The notes: generated from the letters alone by a model not told the origin. A stretch of DNA of 7,299 nucleotides from Alphaproteobacteria bacterium (GCA_023140905.1 JAGLKS010000222.1:1-7299); one strand, 5' to 3'. Shown: positions 1-6,402, counted from the stretch's first letter. Translations and numbers: made by a program.

Positions 1-223
1 TATCCAGACATTGTTTGGAAAAATCCATCAGTATTGAATCATAGTGCAAACTAAAATTCTCAAAACGTTGTGCATCTGTAGCAAATAGATTGCTAATGGA
101 TTGATGGCGCATTTTATCGGCGCGCTTTTCCAAAGCAGCCCATTCAGGCAGATCACTTCGCAAAGAAGGAAGAGCTTCGCAATCAGTATAATCAAAAGGT
201 TTATGTTGTGTTATCCGTGACAT
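1..223 (-). CDS. pgi: Glucose-6-phosphate isomerase, N-terminal fragment
   Basis: Phosphoglucose isomerase interconverts glucose 6-phosphate and fructose 6-phosphate in the cytoplasm. Only the first 74 codons are present; the gene continues beyond the left edge. I translated it by hand from the ATG whose last base is 223. After a 25-residue leader the fragment reads W28-A-A-L, then a segment around residues 42-70 with LFATD (46-50), RFENFS (53-58) and MDFSK (66-70). This matches the N-terminal Pgi pattern LFA-D-x-RF--FS----DYSK seen in E. coli Pgi, with F for Y and Q for the usual N after the lysine. The sugar-binding and catalytic residues lie outside the window. The start is 9 bp after the M16 partner gene's stop, with only a weak purine stretch upstream, so translation may depend on the preceding gene. 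The identification rests on this N-terminal signature and on remembered synteny with paired M16 peptidases. Confidence 0.85.
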   Translation of the reverse strand, partial: MSRITQHKPFDYTDCEALPSLRSDLPEWAALEKRADKMRHQSISNLFATDAQRFENFSLHYDSILMDFSKQCLD

Positions 224-232
224 GGTTTTTAT

Positions 233-1666
233 CTACTTAACATTAGGGAGTTCGGTCATTATATTTACACCAATACTTTTTCCCGCTATGCCTGTAAGAG
301 CTGGTGGGTTGCCCACCATAATGGTTGTCATTTTCTCTATGTCAAGTAGACGTTTTGAAATAGCTTCAATATTATCAATATTTACGGCATTAATTTTATT
401 TTCGCGATTATCGAGATAATCTATAGGCAAATAATCAAGCTGCAAAGATAGTAAAATTTTGGCAATAGAATTTGTTGATGTCAAAGAAAGGGGCAGTGAG
501 CCGATAATATAAGATTTGGCTTCAGCCAGTTCTTTTTCACTAACCGGAGTGTTTCTCATTTTATCCCATTCTTTATAAATCAAATCCAGCATCTCCGGTA
601 CGTTATTATTAGCTGTAGATGTTGAGATATTCAAAAGGTCAGCTTCATCATATTGGCGGAAATACGTGTATATGCCATAGGTTAGCCCCCGTTTTTCACG
701 TATTTCTTCCATTAGGCGGGAACCAAACCCTGAGGCTCCGAGAATGAAATTCATCAAATAAGCACTATAAAAAGCTTCATCCTGACGGCTAATGCCTTCT
801 TGTGCTATTTCTATAATTGTTTGCGGAATATTCTGCTTATAGAGGTAAGTTTTTCCGGCATTTCTAAGTGGGTGTTTTTCCGGTGCATTAGGTTCAATAA
901 CCGGAAGAGAGGCAAATATTTCTTCTAAACGTTGTTTTAATTCATCAGCTGTAATATCTCCGGCAACACCAATCACGAGCTGATTTTTCCCTAAAGTTTT
1001 ATGAAATGCGCGTAAATCATCAGTTGTGATCTTTTCCAAAGAAGATATCGTTCCACCGCTATTCATGGCGTAGCTATGGCCTTCAAATATGCGATCATTT
1101 TGCAATCGTGCAGCAATCCAATGCGGATCAGATAAAGATGAGCGTATGCGGCTTTGATTAGCTATGCGCATACGTTCCAATGGTTTTTCATCAAAGCGTG
1201 GTTGCGTTAGAGCAAGGGCTAAAAGCCTAAAAGCATCATCTTTATTTTGTGTTAGCGTTTTCAAAACTCCGTTAAAATGATCGCGACTAACGCTAAAAGA
1301 TAATGCAATGGATTTGTCTTGTAGTGTTTTCTGAAAAGCCTGAGCATTCATATTGCCTGCGCCTTCATCCATTGTGTTGGAAACCAGCCGGGCCAGTCCT
1401 TGTTTATCTAAAGGGTCATTTTTTGCTCCAGCGCCCCGGAAAGAATAATTCATAGCAATAATGGGCAAACTATGATCTTCAACTAACCATGCGTTAATTT
1501 CGCTATTTGTAGTAATATGTTGGATATTGAGAAATTCATGTGGCGCATAATTGGTGCCTGACTGTCTCAAATAAGAGCTCAACGCTAATAATCCAAGGCT
1601 TACGAATACAATAATAAAAAGAAAATATATAATCCGGCGGGAGAAAAAAGGTTGATCGGTTGGCAT
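233..1666 (-). CDS. M16B peptidase-like subunit, non-catalytic (R/Y) partner, membrane-anchored
   Basis: This 477-aa protein is probably the substrate-binding half of a heterodimeric periplasmic M16B peptidase. Residues 12-31 form one hydrophobic segment after FFSRR, suggesting an N-terminal inner-membrane anchor with the body in the periplasm. The two M16 domains follow. In the first, the zinc motif HxxEH is lost: the matching stretch around residues 90-102 reads LARLVSNTMDEGAG, with no histidines. The second domain keeps GFGSRL (313-318) and the Arg-Tyr pair R323/Y330 in IREKRGLTY, the residues that hold substrate in M16 enzymes such as insulin-degrading enzyme. This is the arrangement of Sphingomonas SPH2682 beside zinc-binding SPH2681. 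The ATG is 2 bp from the stop of the catalytic subunit gene, and its Shine-Dalgarno sequence lies inside that gene's last codons, so the two are probably translated in a coupled way. Family and inactive status are clear; natural substrates are unknown. Confidence 0.9.
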   Translation of the reverse strand: MPTDQPFFSRRIIYFLFIIVFVSLGLLALSSYLRQSGTNYAPHEFLNIQHITTNSEINAWLVEDHSLPIIAMNYSFRGAGAKNDPLDKQGLARLVSNTMDEGAGNMNAQAFQKTLQDKSIALSFSVSRDHFNGVLKTLTQNKDDAFRLLALALTQPRFDEKPLERMRIANQSRIRSSLSDPHWIAARLQNDRIFEGHSYAMNSGGTISSLEKITTDDLRAFHKTLGKNQLVIGVAGDITADELKQRLEEIFASLPVIEPNAPEKHPLRNAGKTYLYKQNIPQTIIEIAQEGISRQDEAFYSAYLMNFILGASGFGSRLMEEIREKRGLTYGIYTYFRQYDEADLLNISTSTANNNVPEMLDLIYKEWDKMRNTPVSEKELAEAKSYIIGSLPLSLTSTNSIAKILLSLQLDYLPIDYLDNRENKINAVNIDNIEAISKRLLDIEKMTTIMVGNPPALTGIAGKSIGVNIMTELPNVK

Positions 1667-1668
1667 GA

Positions 1669-3111
1669 TTATTCTTCTCCTTTTTCATCTTTTCTTGCAT
1701 TTTTATTATGGTCGTTTTTGGGAAGCAAAATTCCTTCAACAGGTGGTGTATACGTCAGTTTATCAGGATTAAGATAGAGCTGTGCAACGTCTTGAACATC
1801 TTGAACTGTAACAGCACTGATTTTCTCAGGCCAGCTTTCAATATCATCCAGAGATGTTCCTGTAATCATGTTTCGGCCAATAATCATAGCCGGGCCGCTT
1901 AAGCTGTCACGGGCATAAATAGCACCGGTTTTTAGTCTGGTAATAGCGTCGTTGACTTCATTTTTTGTTGGGCCGTTTTGTGCCATATTCCGTAAAACTT
2001 CATCAATAGAGAGTCTCAATGAATCAATAACATCATTAGAAACAGGCGTGGCGGAAATCCCTGCGGTTCCATCATCCCATGTTGCAGAGCTGTAGTAAAA
2101 CGAGATATTCGCAGCCAGTTTTTTCTCTATGACAAGTGATTTATATAAACGCCCCGTTGATGGTGCTCCGAGAATTTCTTCTAAAACTTCCAAAGCCAGC
2201 GCAGCTTTTGCATTTTGTCTGGCTCCGGGTAGGCGGTATAGACGCTGAAATAAAGATTGCTGCACGTTCTCATGTTTCATAATGATAGGATCATGTGGAG
2301 CAACAGGAGTTTGAGAAACAGCTCTTTTACGTTCGGAGATTTCTTTTCCGGCGGGTAATAAACCGTAAGTTCGTGTAGCCATCGCAACGATTTGCGGCAA
2401 AGTAACATCACCACTGACTACTAAAAGCGCATTATTAGGGACATAATATTGGTCATAAAAATGCTTAGCATCATTCCAGTTCAGCGTTTTCATTTCTTCC
2501 ATCCAGCCAATTATCGGAATGCCGTAAGGATGAACGGGGAAAAGTGCTGCATTTATTTTTTCTGCTAATTGGGCGCGTGGTTTATTATCTGTGCGCTGGC
2601 GGCGTTCTTCGCAAATTACTTTATTTTCAGAGCTCACCTCTTCTTTCGGGACGTTAAGTCCCCGCATACGCGCAGCTTCTATTTTCATCATCTCTTCAAG
2701 ATGTTCAACAGTGACGCTTTGGTAATAAGCTGTATAATCCTGTCCCGTAAAAGCGTTATCTTTTCCACCAATGGAACGGACAATGCGTGAGAATTCTCCC
2801 GGACCATATGAGCCAAGCTCTTGATGTTCGTGGCCTTTGAACATGAGGTGCTCAAGGAAATGAACAATCCCCGACTTTCCTTTCAATTCATCAGCCGCGC
2901 CGATTTTATACCAGATCATTTGCGTTGCAACAGGCACGCGATGATTTTCTACGACAATAATTTGCAGGCCGTTATCCAGCGTAGCGCTTTTAGCATTGAA
3001 GATTTTTTGCGCATTCGCAGGCATAGCAAAGCATAAGAAAAACCCTATGCTCAATAACAAAAAGCAGGGAAGTGTATTAAAGCTGTTTTTTTGATATATT
3101 TTTTGATACAC
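1669..3111 (-). CDS. Zinc-dependent M16B peptidase, catalytic subunit, exported
   Basis: This 480-aa secreted metallopeptidase is of the pitrilysin/processing-peptidase type. Residues 14-34 form a Sec signal peptide with likely cleavage after ANA34. The mature protein begins with the typical LDNGLQIIVVENHRVP stretch. The inverted zinc motif HFLEH occupies 84-88: H84 and H88 should bind zinc, E87 should be the general base, and E168 in VICEERR is the probable third ligand, 80 residues downstream. The second M16 domain (about 260-450) lacks the Arg-Tyr substrate pair at the expected place (LVIEKKLAAN instead), which the downstream partner supplies. The segment after MFKG (94-105) is a few residues longer than in relatives I recall. 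The start is a GTG; no other in-frame start lies between it and the upstream stop, and the next Met (30) would destroy the signal peptide. The Shine-Dalgarno is poor (GGAT at most). Substrate is unknown; such proteins are thought to degrade periplasmic peptides. Confidence 0.92.
   Translation of the reverse strand: MYQKIYQKNSFNTLPCFLLLSIGFFLCFAMPANAQKIFNAKSATLDNGLQIIVVENHRVPVATQMIWYKIGAADELKGKSGIVHFLEHLMFKGHEHQELGSYGPGEFSRIVRSIGGKDNAFTGQDYTAYYQSVTVEHLEEMMKIEAARMRGLNVPKEEVSSENKVICEERRQRTDNKPRAQLAEKINAALFPVHPYGIPIIGWMEEMKTLNWNDAKHFYDQYYVPNNALLVVSGDVTLPQIVAMATRTYGLLPAGKEISERKRAVSQTPVAPHDPIIMKHENVQQSLFQRLYRLPGARQNAKAALALEVLEEILGAPSTGRLYKSLVIEKKLAANISFYYSSATWDDGTAGISATPVSNDVIDSLRLSIDEVLRNMAQNGPTKNEVNDAITRLKTGAIYARDSLSGPAMIIGRNMITGTSLDDIESWPEKISAVTVQDVQDVAQLYLNPDKLTYTPPVEGILLPKNDHNKNARKDEKGEE
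1677..1682 (-). promoter_or_regulatory. Ribosome binding site of the non-catalytic M16 subunit
   Basis: On the minus strand AAGGAG (part of AAGGAGAAGA) ends 10 bases before the ATG at 1666. It lies within the final codons of the upstream catalytic subunit, which end in Gly-Glu-Glu. It supports the ATG at 1666 and suggests coupled synthesis of the two subunits. Confidence 0.7.
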
Positions 3112-3168
3112 GGGATATCCAAAATTCAGGAATAAACATAAATAGTTAAAGTATTTAAGCAGGATTAG

Positions 3169-3750
3169 TTAATTGTCAATCATCGGTGTTTCACCTTCAA
3201 GAACGCTTTTCCCTTCTTCAAGATTTTTCTTAATGCGCTCATATTCAGCTTTTGCGTCAACAATAGTTGCTGCTGATGTTTTTTCTCCACTAGCTAGATT
3301 AAGCAATTTCGTAGCTACCGGTTTATTACGGTCAGTCATTTTTTGTGTTTCTTGATCGACGAGGTTACGAATATTATCTGACACCTTATCCGCGCCGGAT
3401 TTTTCCAGCAACACAGCTTCAATATTGTCTTTGCTTGTGCCGTTTTTTTGTGCTTGCTTCACAGTATCTTCACCAAACACAGCTTCTTTTGCTGTATTTA
3501 CAGCTGTTTTCTCCTGCGGACGCTGCATCCCCGGTTGTGGTGGGAGGAGAGTAAGTGTCTTGGGAATTTCCAGCGGAGCACGTGTTCTAACTGCAAATTC
3601 GTCAGGCGCATCTTTATTAAGCCCCAATGTGTTGCGGACATCATTTGTTACATTGCTGCTACAGCTGGTTGTTATAATCAAAGAACAACCAAGAAGAGCA
3701 ATGGCCAAATATCTGGAACACCATGCGTTTTTCATTATCTGTATCATCAT
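3169..3750 (-). CDS. bamF: DUF3035 / BamF-like outer-membrane lipoprotein
   Basis: This 193-aa lipoprotein is probably the alphaproteobacterial BAM subunit BamF, an accessory to outer-membrane beta-barrel assembly. A short charged N-terminus and a hydrophobic stretch (14-29) precede two possible lipidated cysteines: C22 in ALLGC, a canonical lipobox, and C30 in TTSC, a weaker one at the end of the hydrophobic segment. Residues 36-78 hold the family signature: DVRNTLGLNKDAPDEFAVRTRAPL, then IPKTL, LPPQPG and RPQE. The rest is hydrophilic, charged and probably helical, without recognisable motifs. It starts 8 bp after lspA, whose product would process it. Three ATGs compete (codons 1, 2 and 6) and none has a clear Shine-Dalgarno; the first is shown, while codon 6 (MKNAW) would give a more typical signal peptide. 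The family is clear from the signature; the BAM role comes from work on Caulobacter and is inferred here. Confidence 0.8.
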   Translation of the reverse strand: MMIQIMKNAWCSRYLAIALLGCSLIITTSCSSNVTNDVRNTLGLNKDAPDEFAVRTRAPLEIPKTLTLLPPQPGMQRPQEKTAVNTAKEAVFGEDTVKQAQKNGTSKDNIEAVLLEKSGADKVSDNIRNLVDQETQKMTDRNKPVATKLLNLASGEKTSAATIVDAKAEYERIKKNLEEGKSVLEGETPMIDN

Positions 3751-3758
3751 TTCGTTTA

Positions 3759-4388
3759 CTATTTTGTTTTTCTCAAGCTACGATATCGCCCTTTAATATT
3801 TAAATCAAAGGATAAAGAAACAATAATCAATAATCCGATTCCTGTTACAACCGCGCAATCTGCAACATTAAAAGCAGGCCAGTGATATCCATAAGCATGT
3901 ATATCCAGAAAATCAATAACTGCGCCAAAGCGCAATCTGTCTATGATATTGCCAATAGCTCCACCAATAACCAGCGCATAGCCAAAAGCATAAACTGTGT
4001 GTTTTGTTCGCATAAGCCAATAGCAGAAAATTAGTGTAATTCCAAGGGCAATAGCTGTTAGAATGTATGGTCCCCAGTCACCAATCTGACTAAACATGCT
4101 AAAACTTACGCCTGTGTTCCATGCCATAACGATATTAAAAAAAGAAGTTATATGAATAGCTACGTTTTGTGTGATTTGTAGAGGGTTACTGTACCATTGA
4201 AAAAAGGAGCTGCCATTTTCACCATATAGAGCAGGGTGAATAACATGCTCCACCACCAGCCACTTACTTATCTGGTCAGCCAGAACAATAATAACAGAGA
4301 CGATTAGCCACATTAGCGGCTTAATCTTGCACAAATTCCTAGAAGGGCAAGGCGTGTCCTGAGACTGATTTTCAGACGTAGAAAGCAT
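3759..4388 (-). CDS. lspA: Lipoprotein signal peptidase (signal peptidase II), with enlarged periplasmic loop
   Basis: LspA is the inner-membrane aspartyl peptidase that cleaves the signal peptide of diacylglyceryl-modified prolipoproteins. From the ATG at 4388 it has 209 aa. Visible family features are TM1 ending in ADQISK (D38, K42), AWNTGVSFS (N91, G93), GGAIGNIIDRLRFGAVIDF (N147, R151) and WPAFNVADCA. The catalytic aspartates are D159 (VIDF) and D177 (NVAD). Four hydrophobic segments are apparent. It exceeds the usual 160-170 aa because of a roughly 25-residue hydrophilic N-terminus and about 25-30 extra residues between TM1 and the conserved TSFFN-x-V-x-AWN stretch (around 47-83), predicted to be periplasmic. 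A TTG at 4427 would add 13 residues, but AGAGGA at 4401-4406 favours the ATG. It is the first gene of the minus-strand cluster, directly before a lipoprotein gene. Confidence 0.93.
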   Translation of the reverse strand: MLSTSENQSQDTPCPSRNLCKIKPLMWLIVSVIIVLADQISKWLVVEHVIHPALYGENGSSFFQWYSNPLQITQNVAIHITSFFNIVMAWNTGVSFSMFSQIGDWGPYILTAIALGITLIFCYWLMRTKHTVYAFGYALVIGGAIGNIIDRLRFGAVIDFLDIHAYGYHWPAFNVADCAVVTGIGLLIIVSLSFDLNIKGRYRSLRKTK

Positions 4389-4563
4389 ATTTAAATTATA
4401 TCCTCTGAATTTAATAAGGAGCCTCAAGGGTAGTTATTTATTTGCTACAATCAAGCCTAATTTTTTTGTATATGGATTTATTAGTAAAATCGTGGTTATC
4501 TATACGCGCAAGAGGCCCTGAGGGGCGGTAATAATTCAACAAAATCAAGATGACTACAGCGTA
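4389..4563. other. Divergent spacer between lspA and ribF
   Basis: This 175-bp AT-rich region must hold the promoters for both the lspA cluster (minus) and ribF (plus), but I find no convincing -35/-10 pair for either. A small GC-rich hairpin is visible at 4515-4526 (GCCC, loop TGAG, GGGC), in sharp contrast to its AT-rich surroundings. Just upstream of ribF, ATG at 4550 opens a four-codon reading frame (Met-Thr-Thr-Ala) whose TAA overlaps the ribF ATG as TAATG. I see no FMN-riboswitch pattern before ribF. Confidence 0.5.
4401..4406 (-). promoter_or_regulatory. Ribosome binding site that decides the lspA start
   Basis: On the minus strand AGAGGA lies 12 bases upstream of the ATG at 4388, inside the reading frame opened by a TTG at 4427. 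The spacing is rather long, but no comparable site precedes the TTG, so the shorter LspA is preferred. Confidence 0.5.
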
Positions 4564-5502
4564 ATGGACTATTTCGAAACTTATAAAGATCTATCCGAAA
4601 ATATACGCGGCTGTGTTATCGTGATTGGCAATTTTGATGGCGTGCATCTGGGGCATAAAGCTTTGTTGGAACACGCAAAAGCTATTGCGCAGGAAAAGAA
4701 CAGCAAAGTCGGGATACTGACTTTTGATCCGCATCCCCGCCAGCTTTTCCGCGCTGATGAACCTTTTCGCCGTATTATGCCTCATGCTTTAAAAATAGAA
4801 CACTTAAAGCAAAGTGGTGCGGATGTTATTTTCTCTCTTCCTTTTGATTGGGAATTTGCCAGTTTACCGGCGCAAGACTTTGTACAGCAAATTTTGATTG
4901 AAGGTCTGGCAGCCAGCCACGTAGTTATTGGCCATGACTTCAAGTTTGGGCAATTACGTAAAGGAAATGCACAAACAATCAGCGCAGCAGGACTTTCTGT
5001 CAGTGCAATTGATGAAGTGACCGGCAGTGGAGAAACAGGGGAAATTTCATCCAGCCATATTCGCCAATATATTCAGGACGGCAAAATAGAACAAGCTAAT
5101 GAAATTCTGGGATGGCCATGGGAAATTCGTGGGGAGATTATTAAAGGCGATCAACGTGGCCGCAAGCTTGGATATCCTACAGCTAATATGGAATTAGGTG
5201 ATTCTATTCACCCGGCTTATGGCGTTTATGCATGTCTCGCCTGTCTGAGAGATGAGGCGTTTATGAATGAAGGGCATTGGTATGACTGTGTCGTCAATAT
5301 CGGTATTCGTCCTATGTTTGAAGTAAAAAAGGCGCTTGTTGAGACGCATATATTTGATTTTGATCGGGATATTTATGGACAGGTTCTATGCGTTCAACCT
5401 GTGAAACGGCTGCGTGGGGAGGCTAAGTTCGATTCTCTGGAAAAACTGGTAAAGCAAATCGGAAGGGATTGCGCCGAAGCACGTAAGAGTTTACAGGGGT
5501 AA
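4564..5502 (+). CDS. ribF: Bifunctional riboflavin kinase / FMN adenylyltransferase (FAD synthase)
   Basis: RibF phosphorylates riboflavin to FMN and adenylates FMN to FAD in the cytoplasm. At 312 aa it has the usual length for the bifunctional form. The N-terminal nucleotidyltransferase domain shows IGNFDGVHLGH (21-31), TFDPHPRQ (53-60), VIGHDFKFGQLRKGN (121-135) and ISSSHIR (161-167). The C-terminal flavokinase domain shows GDQRGRKLGYPTAN (195-208) with the PTAN motif that binds Mg-ATP, VNIGIRPMF (244-252), and ETHIFDFD (260-267) containing the probable catalytic glutamate. Two changes from the common pattern are H124 in IGHDFKFG (usually Y or E) and M251 in RPMF (usually RPTF); neither should abolish function. 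The ATG has no clear Shine-Dalgarno but overlaps the stop of a four-codon upstream frame. It is transcribed away from lspA. A separate promoter starts 6 bp after its stop, so the next gene does not need read-through from ribF. Confidence 0.96.
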   Translation: MDYFETYKDLSENIRGCVIVIGNFDGVHLGHKALLEHAKAIAQEKNSKVGILTFDPHPRQLFRADEPFRRIMPHALKIEHLKQSGADVIFSLPFDWEFASLPAQDFVQQILIEGLAASHVVIGHDFKFGQLRKGNAQTISAAGLSVSAIDEVTGSGETGEISSSHIRQYIQDGKIEQANEILGWPWEIRGEIIKGDQRGRKLGYPTANMELGDSIHPAYGVYACLACLRDEAFMNEGHWYDCVVNIGIRPMFEVKKALVETHIFDFDRDIYGQVLCVQPVKRLRGEAKFDSLEKLVKQIGRDCAEARKSLQG

Positions 5503-5507
5503 TATTC

Positions 5508-5535
5508 TTGACAGAAAGTAAAATTATGGTAAATT
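5508..5535 (+). promoter_or_regulatory. Strong sigma70-type promoter for the unrecognised 206-aa gene
   Basis: A perfect -35 TTGACA (5508-5513) is followed by a 16-bp spacer and TAAATT (5530-5535, 4/6 to TATAAT). TG at 5527-5528, one base before the hexamer, makes an extended -10. Transcription should begin near 5542, giving a short leader of about 25 bases before the ATG at 5567. It begins 6 bp after the ribF stop. It is the clearest promoter in the window. Confidence 0.75.
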
Positions 5536-5554
5536 GACGCCTGTTTTAAATTTG

Positions 5555-5560
5555 AGAGGA
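5555..5560 (+). promoter_or_regulatory. Ribosome binding site of the 206-aa gene
   Basis: AGAGGA lies six bases before the ATG at 5567. This fixes the start. An in-frame TTG at 5534 falls inside the -10 element and would be upstream of the transcript start. Confidence 0.8.
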
Positions 5561-5566
5561 TGTATT

Positions 5567-6187
5567 ATGGTTTCTGCATCTGATGCATTTGGTTCATCCT
5601 GTGACGCAAAGCTACCTACAACGGATGAATTTATTACTGATCCAGGTCGTGTGTCGTGTCCTGTATTGGATACTAAGAGTATAGATTTTTCTAAGGCAGT
5701 TTGGGGTAGAAAAACAGAGACAACTTTGGTTAGGCGCGCTAAAGATGGGGAAAGTTTGGGGCAAAGTTTTGAAGGTGGTAAGGAAACGTTTGAATATGTC
5801 ACAGAAGAAGGGGATGCTATTTTTGTTCATAGCCCTACTGATCAATATGTTCCACCTGCTAAAAATGGTGAAAGATTAAAGTTCGATGCTTTGGAAAAAA
5901 ATGGTTATAAAATCGTTTCGGGCGATGCAGAAAATGTTCAAGTCAAAAGTCCCCCGGCACAATTGTTAGTTGGTGTTGTTACAGGACGTGTTTGTATCAA
6001 AAATGCTTGGGGACCGGAAGATAACGCGGAAAATGATCAATTTTTGTCTGCTGGAGCGACTTTAAAACGAGGTGCTGATGGTAAGGTTACGGGCATAGCC
6101 AAAGAAGGTTTTGAAAAATGGGGAATCGATGCGGATCAAACACCAGAAGATCAGGAAAATGGTGTCGATCCGATATTTACATGCTAA
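5567..6187 (+). CDS. Unrecognised 206-aa acidic cytoplasmic protein, possible two-repeat PGDYG-like fold
   Basis: I do not recognise this protein. It has no signal peptide or membrane segment, is rich in Asp, Glu, Lys and Gly, and has four cysteines (12, 31, 143 and the C-terminal 206). The first 45 residues look extended and low in structure. Two segments resemble each other weakly. The first, residues 82-118, has GDAIFVHSPTDQYV followed by F106-DALEKNGYKI. The second, residues 148-187, has AWG, NDQFLSAG, then KEGFEKWGI. The order 'GD-hydrophobic strand, turn, then F-x-x-x-EK-x-GY' recalls PGDYG-type domains, but I hold that only as a hint. The start is set by AGAGGA six bases upstream. The gene has its own promoter and a likely terminator, lies between ribF and ileS, and is AT-rich like its surroundings. 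Coding is supported by a 621-bp frame with good expression signals; function is unknown. Confidence 0.8.
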   Translation: MVSASDAFGSSCDAKLPTTDEFITDPGRVSCPVLDTKSIDFSKAVWGRKTETTLVRRAKDGESLGQSFEGGKETFEYVTEEGDAIFVHSPTDQYVPPAKNGERLKFDALEKNGYKIVSGDAENVQVKSPPAQLLVGVVTGRVCIKNAWGPEDNAENDQFLSAGATLKRGADGKVTGIAKEGFEKWGIDADQTPEDQENGVDPIFTC

Positions 6188-6211
6188 AAAGATATGTGGC
6201 ATATTTTTTTT
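6186..6211 (+). terminator. Likely intrinsic terminator after the 206-aa gene
   Basis: AAAAAGATATG (6186-6196) pairs with CATATTTTTTT (6200-6210) around a TGG loop, with one G-T wobble, and ends in a run of eight T (6204-6211). The stem overlaps the stop codon. It is AT-rich with a single G-C pair, so efficiency may be modest. The A-tract/T-tract symmetry could let it work in both directions. Confidence 0.5.
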
Positions 6212-6282
6212 GATAGCAAAACAGCTCTGATACTTGATTTTTTATGAGCTAAGTACCATAGTGTCGCTTATGATAGATGCAG

Positions 6283-6300
6283 TATTAGCTAATAGCGCTA
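6283..6300. repeat. Two overlapping perfect palindromes
   Basis: TATTAGCTAATA (6283-6294) is a perfect 12-bp palindrome. It overlaps by two bases the 8-bp palindrome TAGCGCTA (6293-6300). They could be an operator for a dimeric regulator or a chance arrangement in AT-rich DNA. Confidence 0.5.
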
Positions 6301-6322
6301 CAATTATTATTCAAATTACCGG

Positions 6323-6351
6323 CCCGGCTCTTATTTAAGATAGAGACCGGG
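6323..6351. repeat. Bulged GC-rich hairpin
   Basis: CCCGGCTCT (6323-6331) can pair with AGAGACCGGG (6342-6351), leaving one bulged A, with a 10-base loop. Extra A-T pairs can form inside the loop. No T-run follows directly, so it is not a standard terminator. Its right arm overlaps the start of the first direct-repeat copy. Confidence 0.45.
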
Positions 6352-6371
6352 TATGTGCATTTAATTTTCCC
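6349..6371 (+). repeat. Degenerate direct repeat, copy 1
   Basis: This 23-bp copy begins GGGTATGTGCATTTAATTTT. It matches copy 2 at 19 of 23 positions, and all four differences are transitions. Looser similarity extends to both sides, from the shared AGAGA upstream to the AAAG downstream. The repeat offset is 54 bp. Confidence 0.6.
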
Positions 6372-6402
6372 CATTAAAGTATAGATTTGAAACAGAGATA
6401 TT

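Noticed and set aside
3425..3885. Long plus-strand frames (123 and 145 codons) opposite the BamF-like gene and lspA
   Set aside because: They lie antisense to two well-supported genes, show no family motifs and have odd composition with many Cys, Phe and Ser. They are shadows.
4389..4427. TTG start adding 13 residues to LspA
   Set aside because: The AGAGGA site fits the ATG at 4388, and the extra residues are not part of the LspA family core.
4430..4563. FMN riboswitch before ribF
   Set aside because: The spacer is AT-rich and lacks the conserved multi-helix RFN pattern; only one four-base-pair hairpin is visible.
5534..5566. Upstream TTG start for the 206-aa gene
   Set aside because: It overlaps the -10 element and precedes the predicted transcript start, while the ATG at 5567 has an ideal Shine-Dalgarno.
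5524..5845. Minus-strand frames opposite the start of the 206-aa gene
   Set aside because: The plus strand has promoter, ribosome binding site and terminator in register; the minus frames have none.
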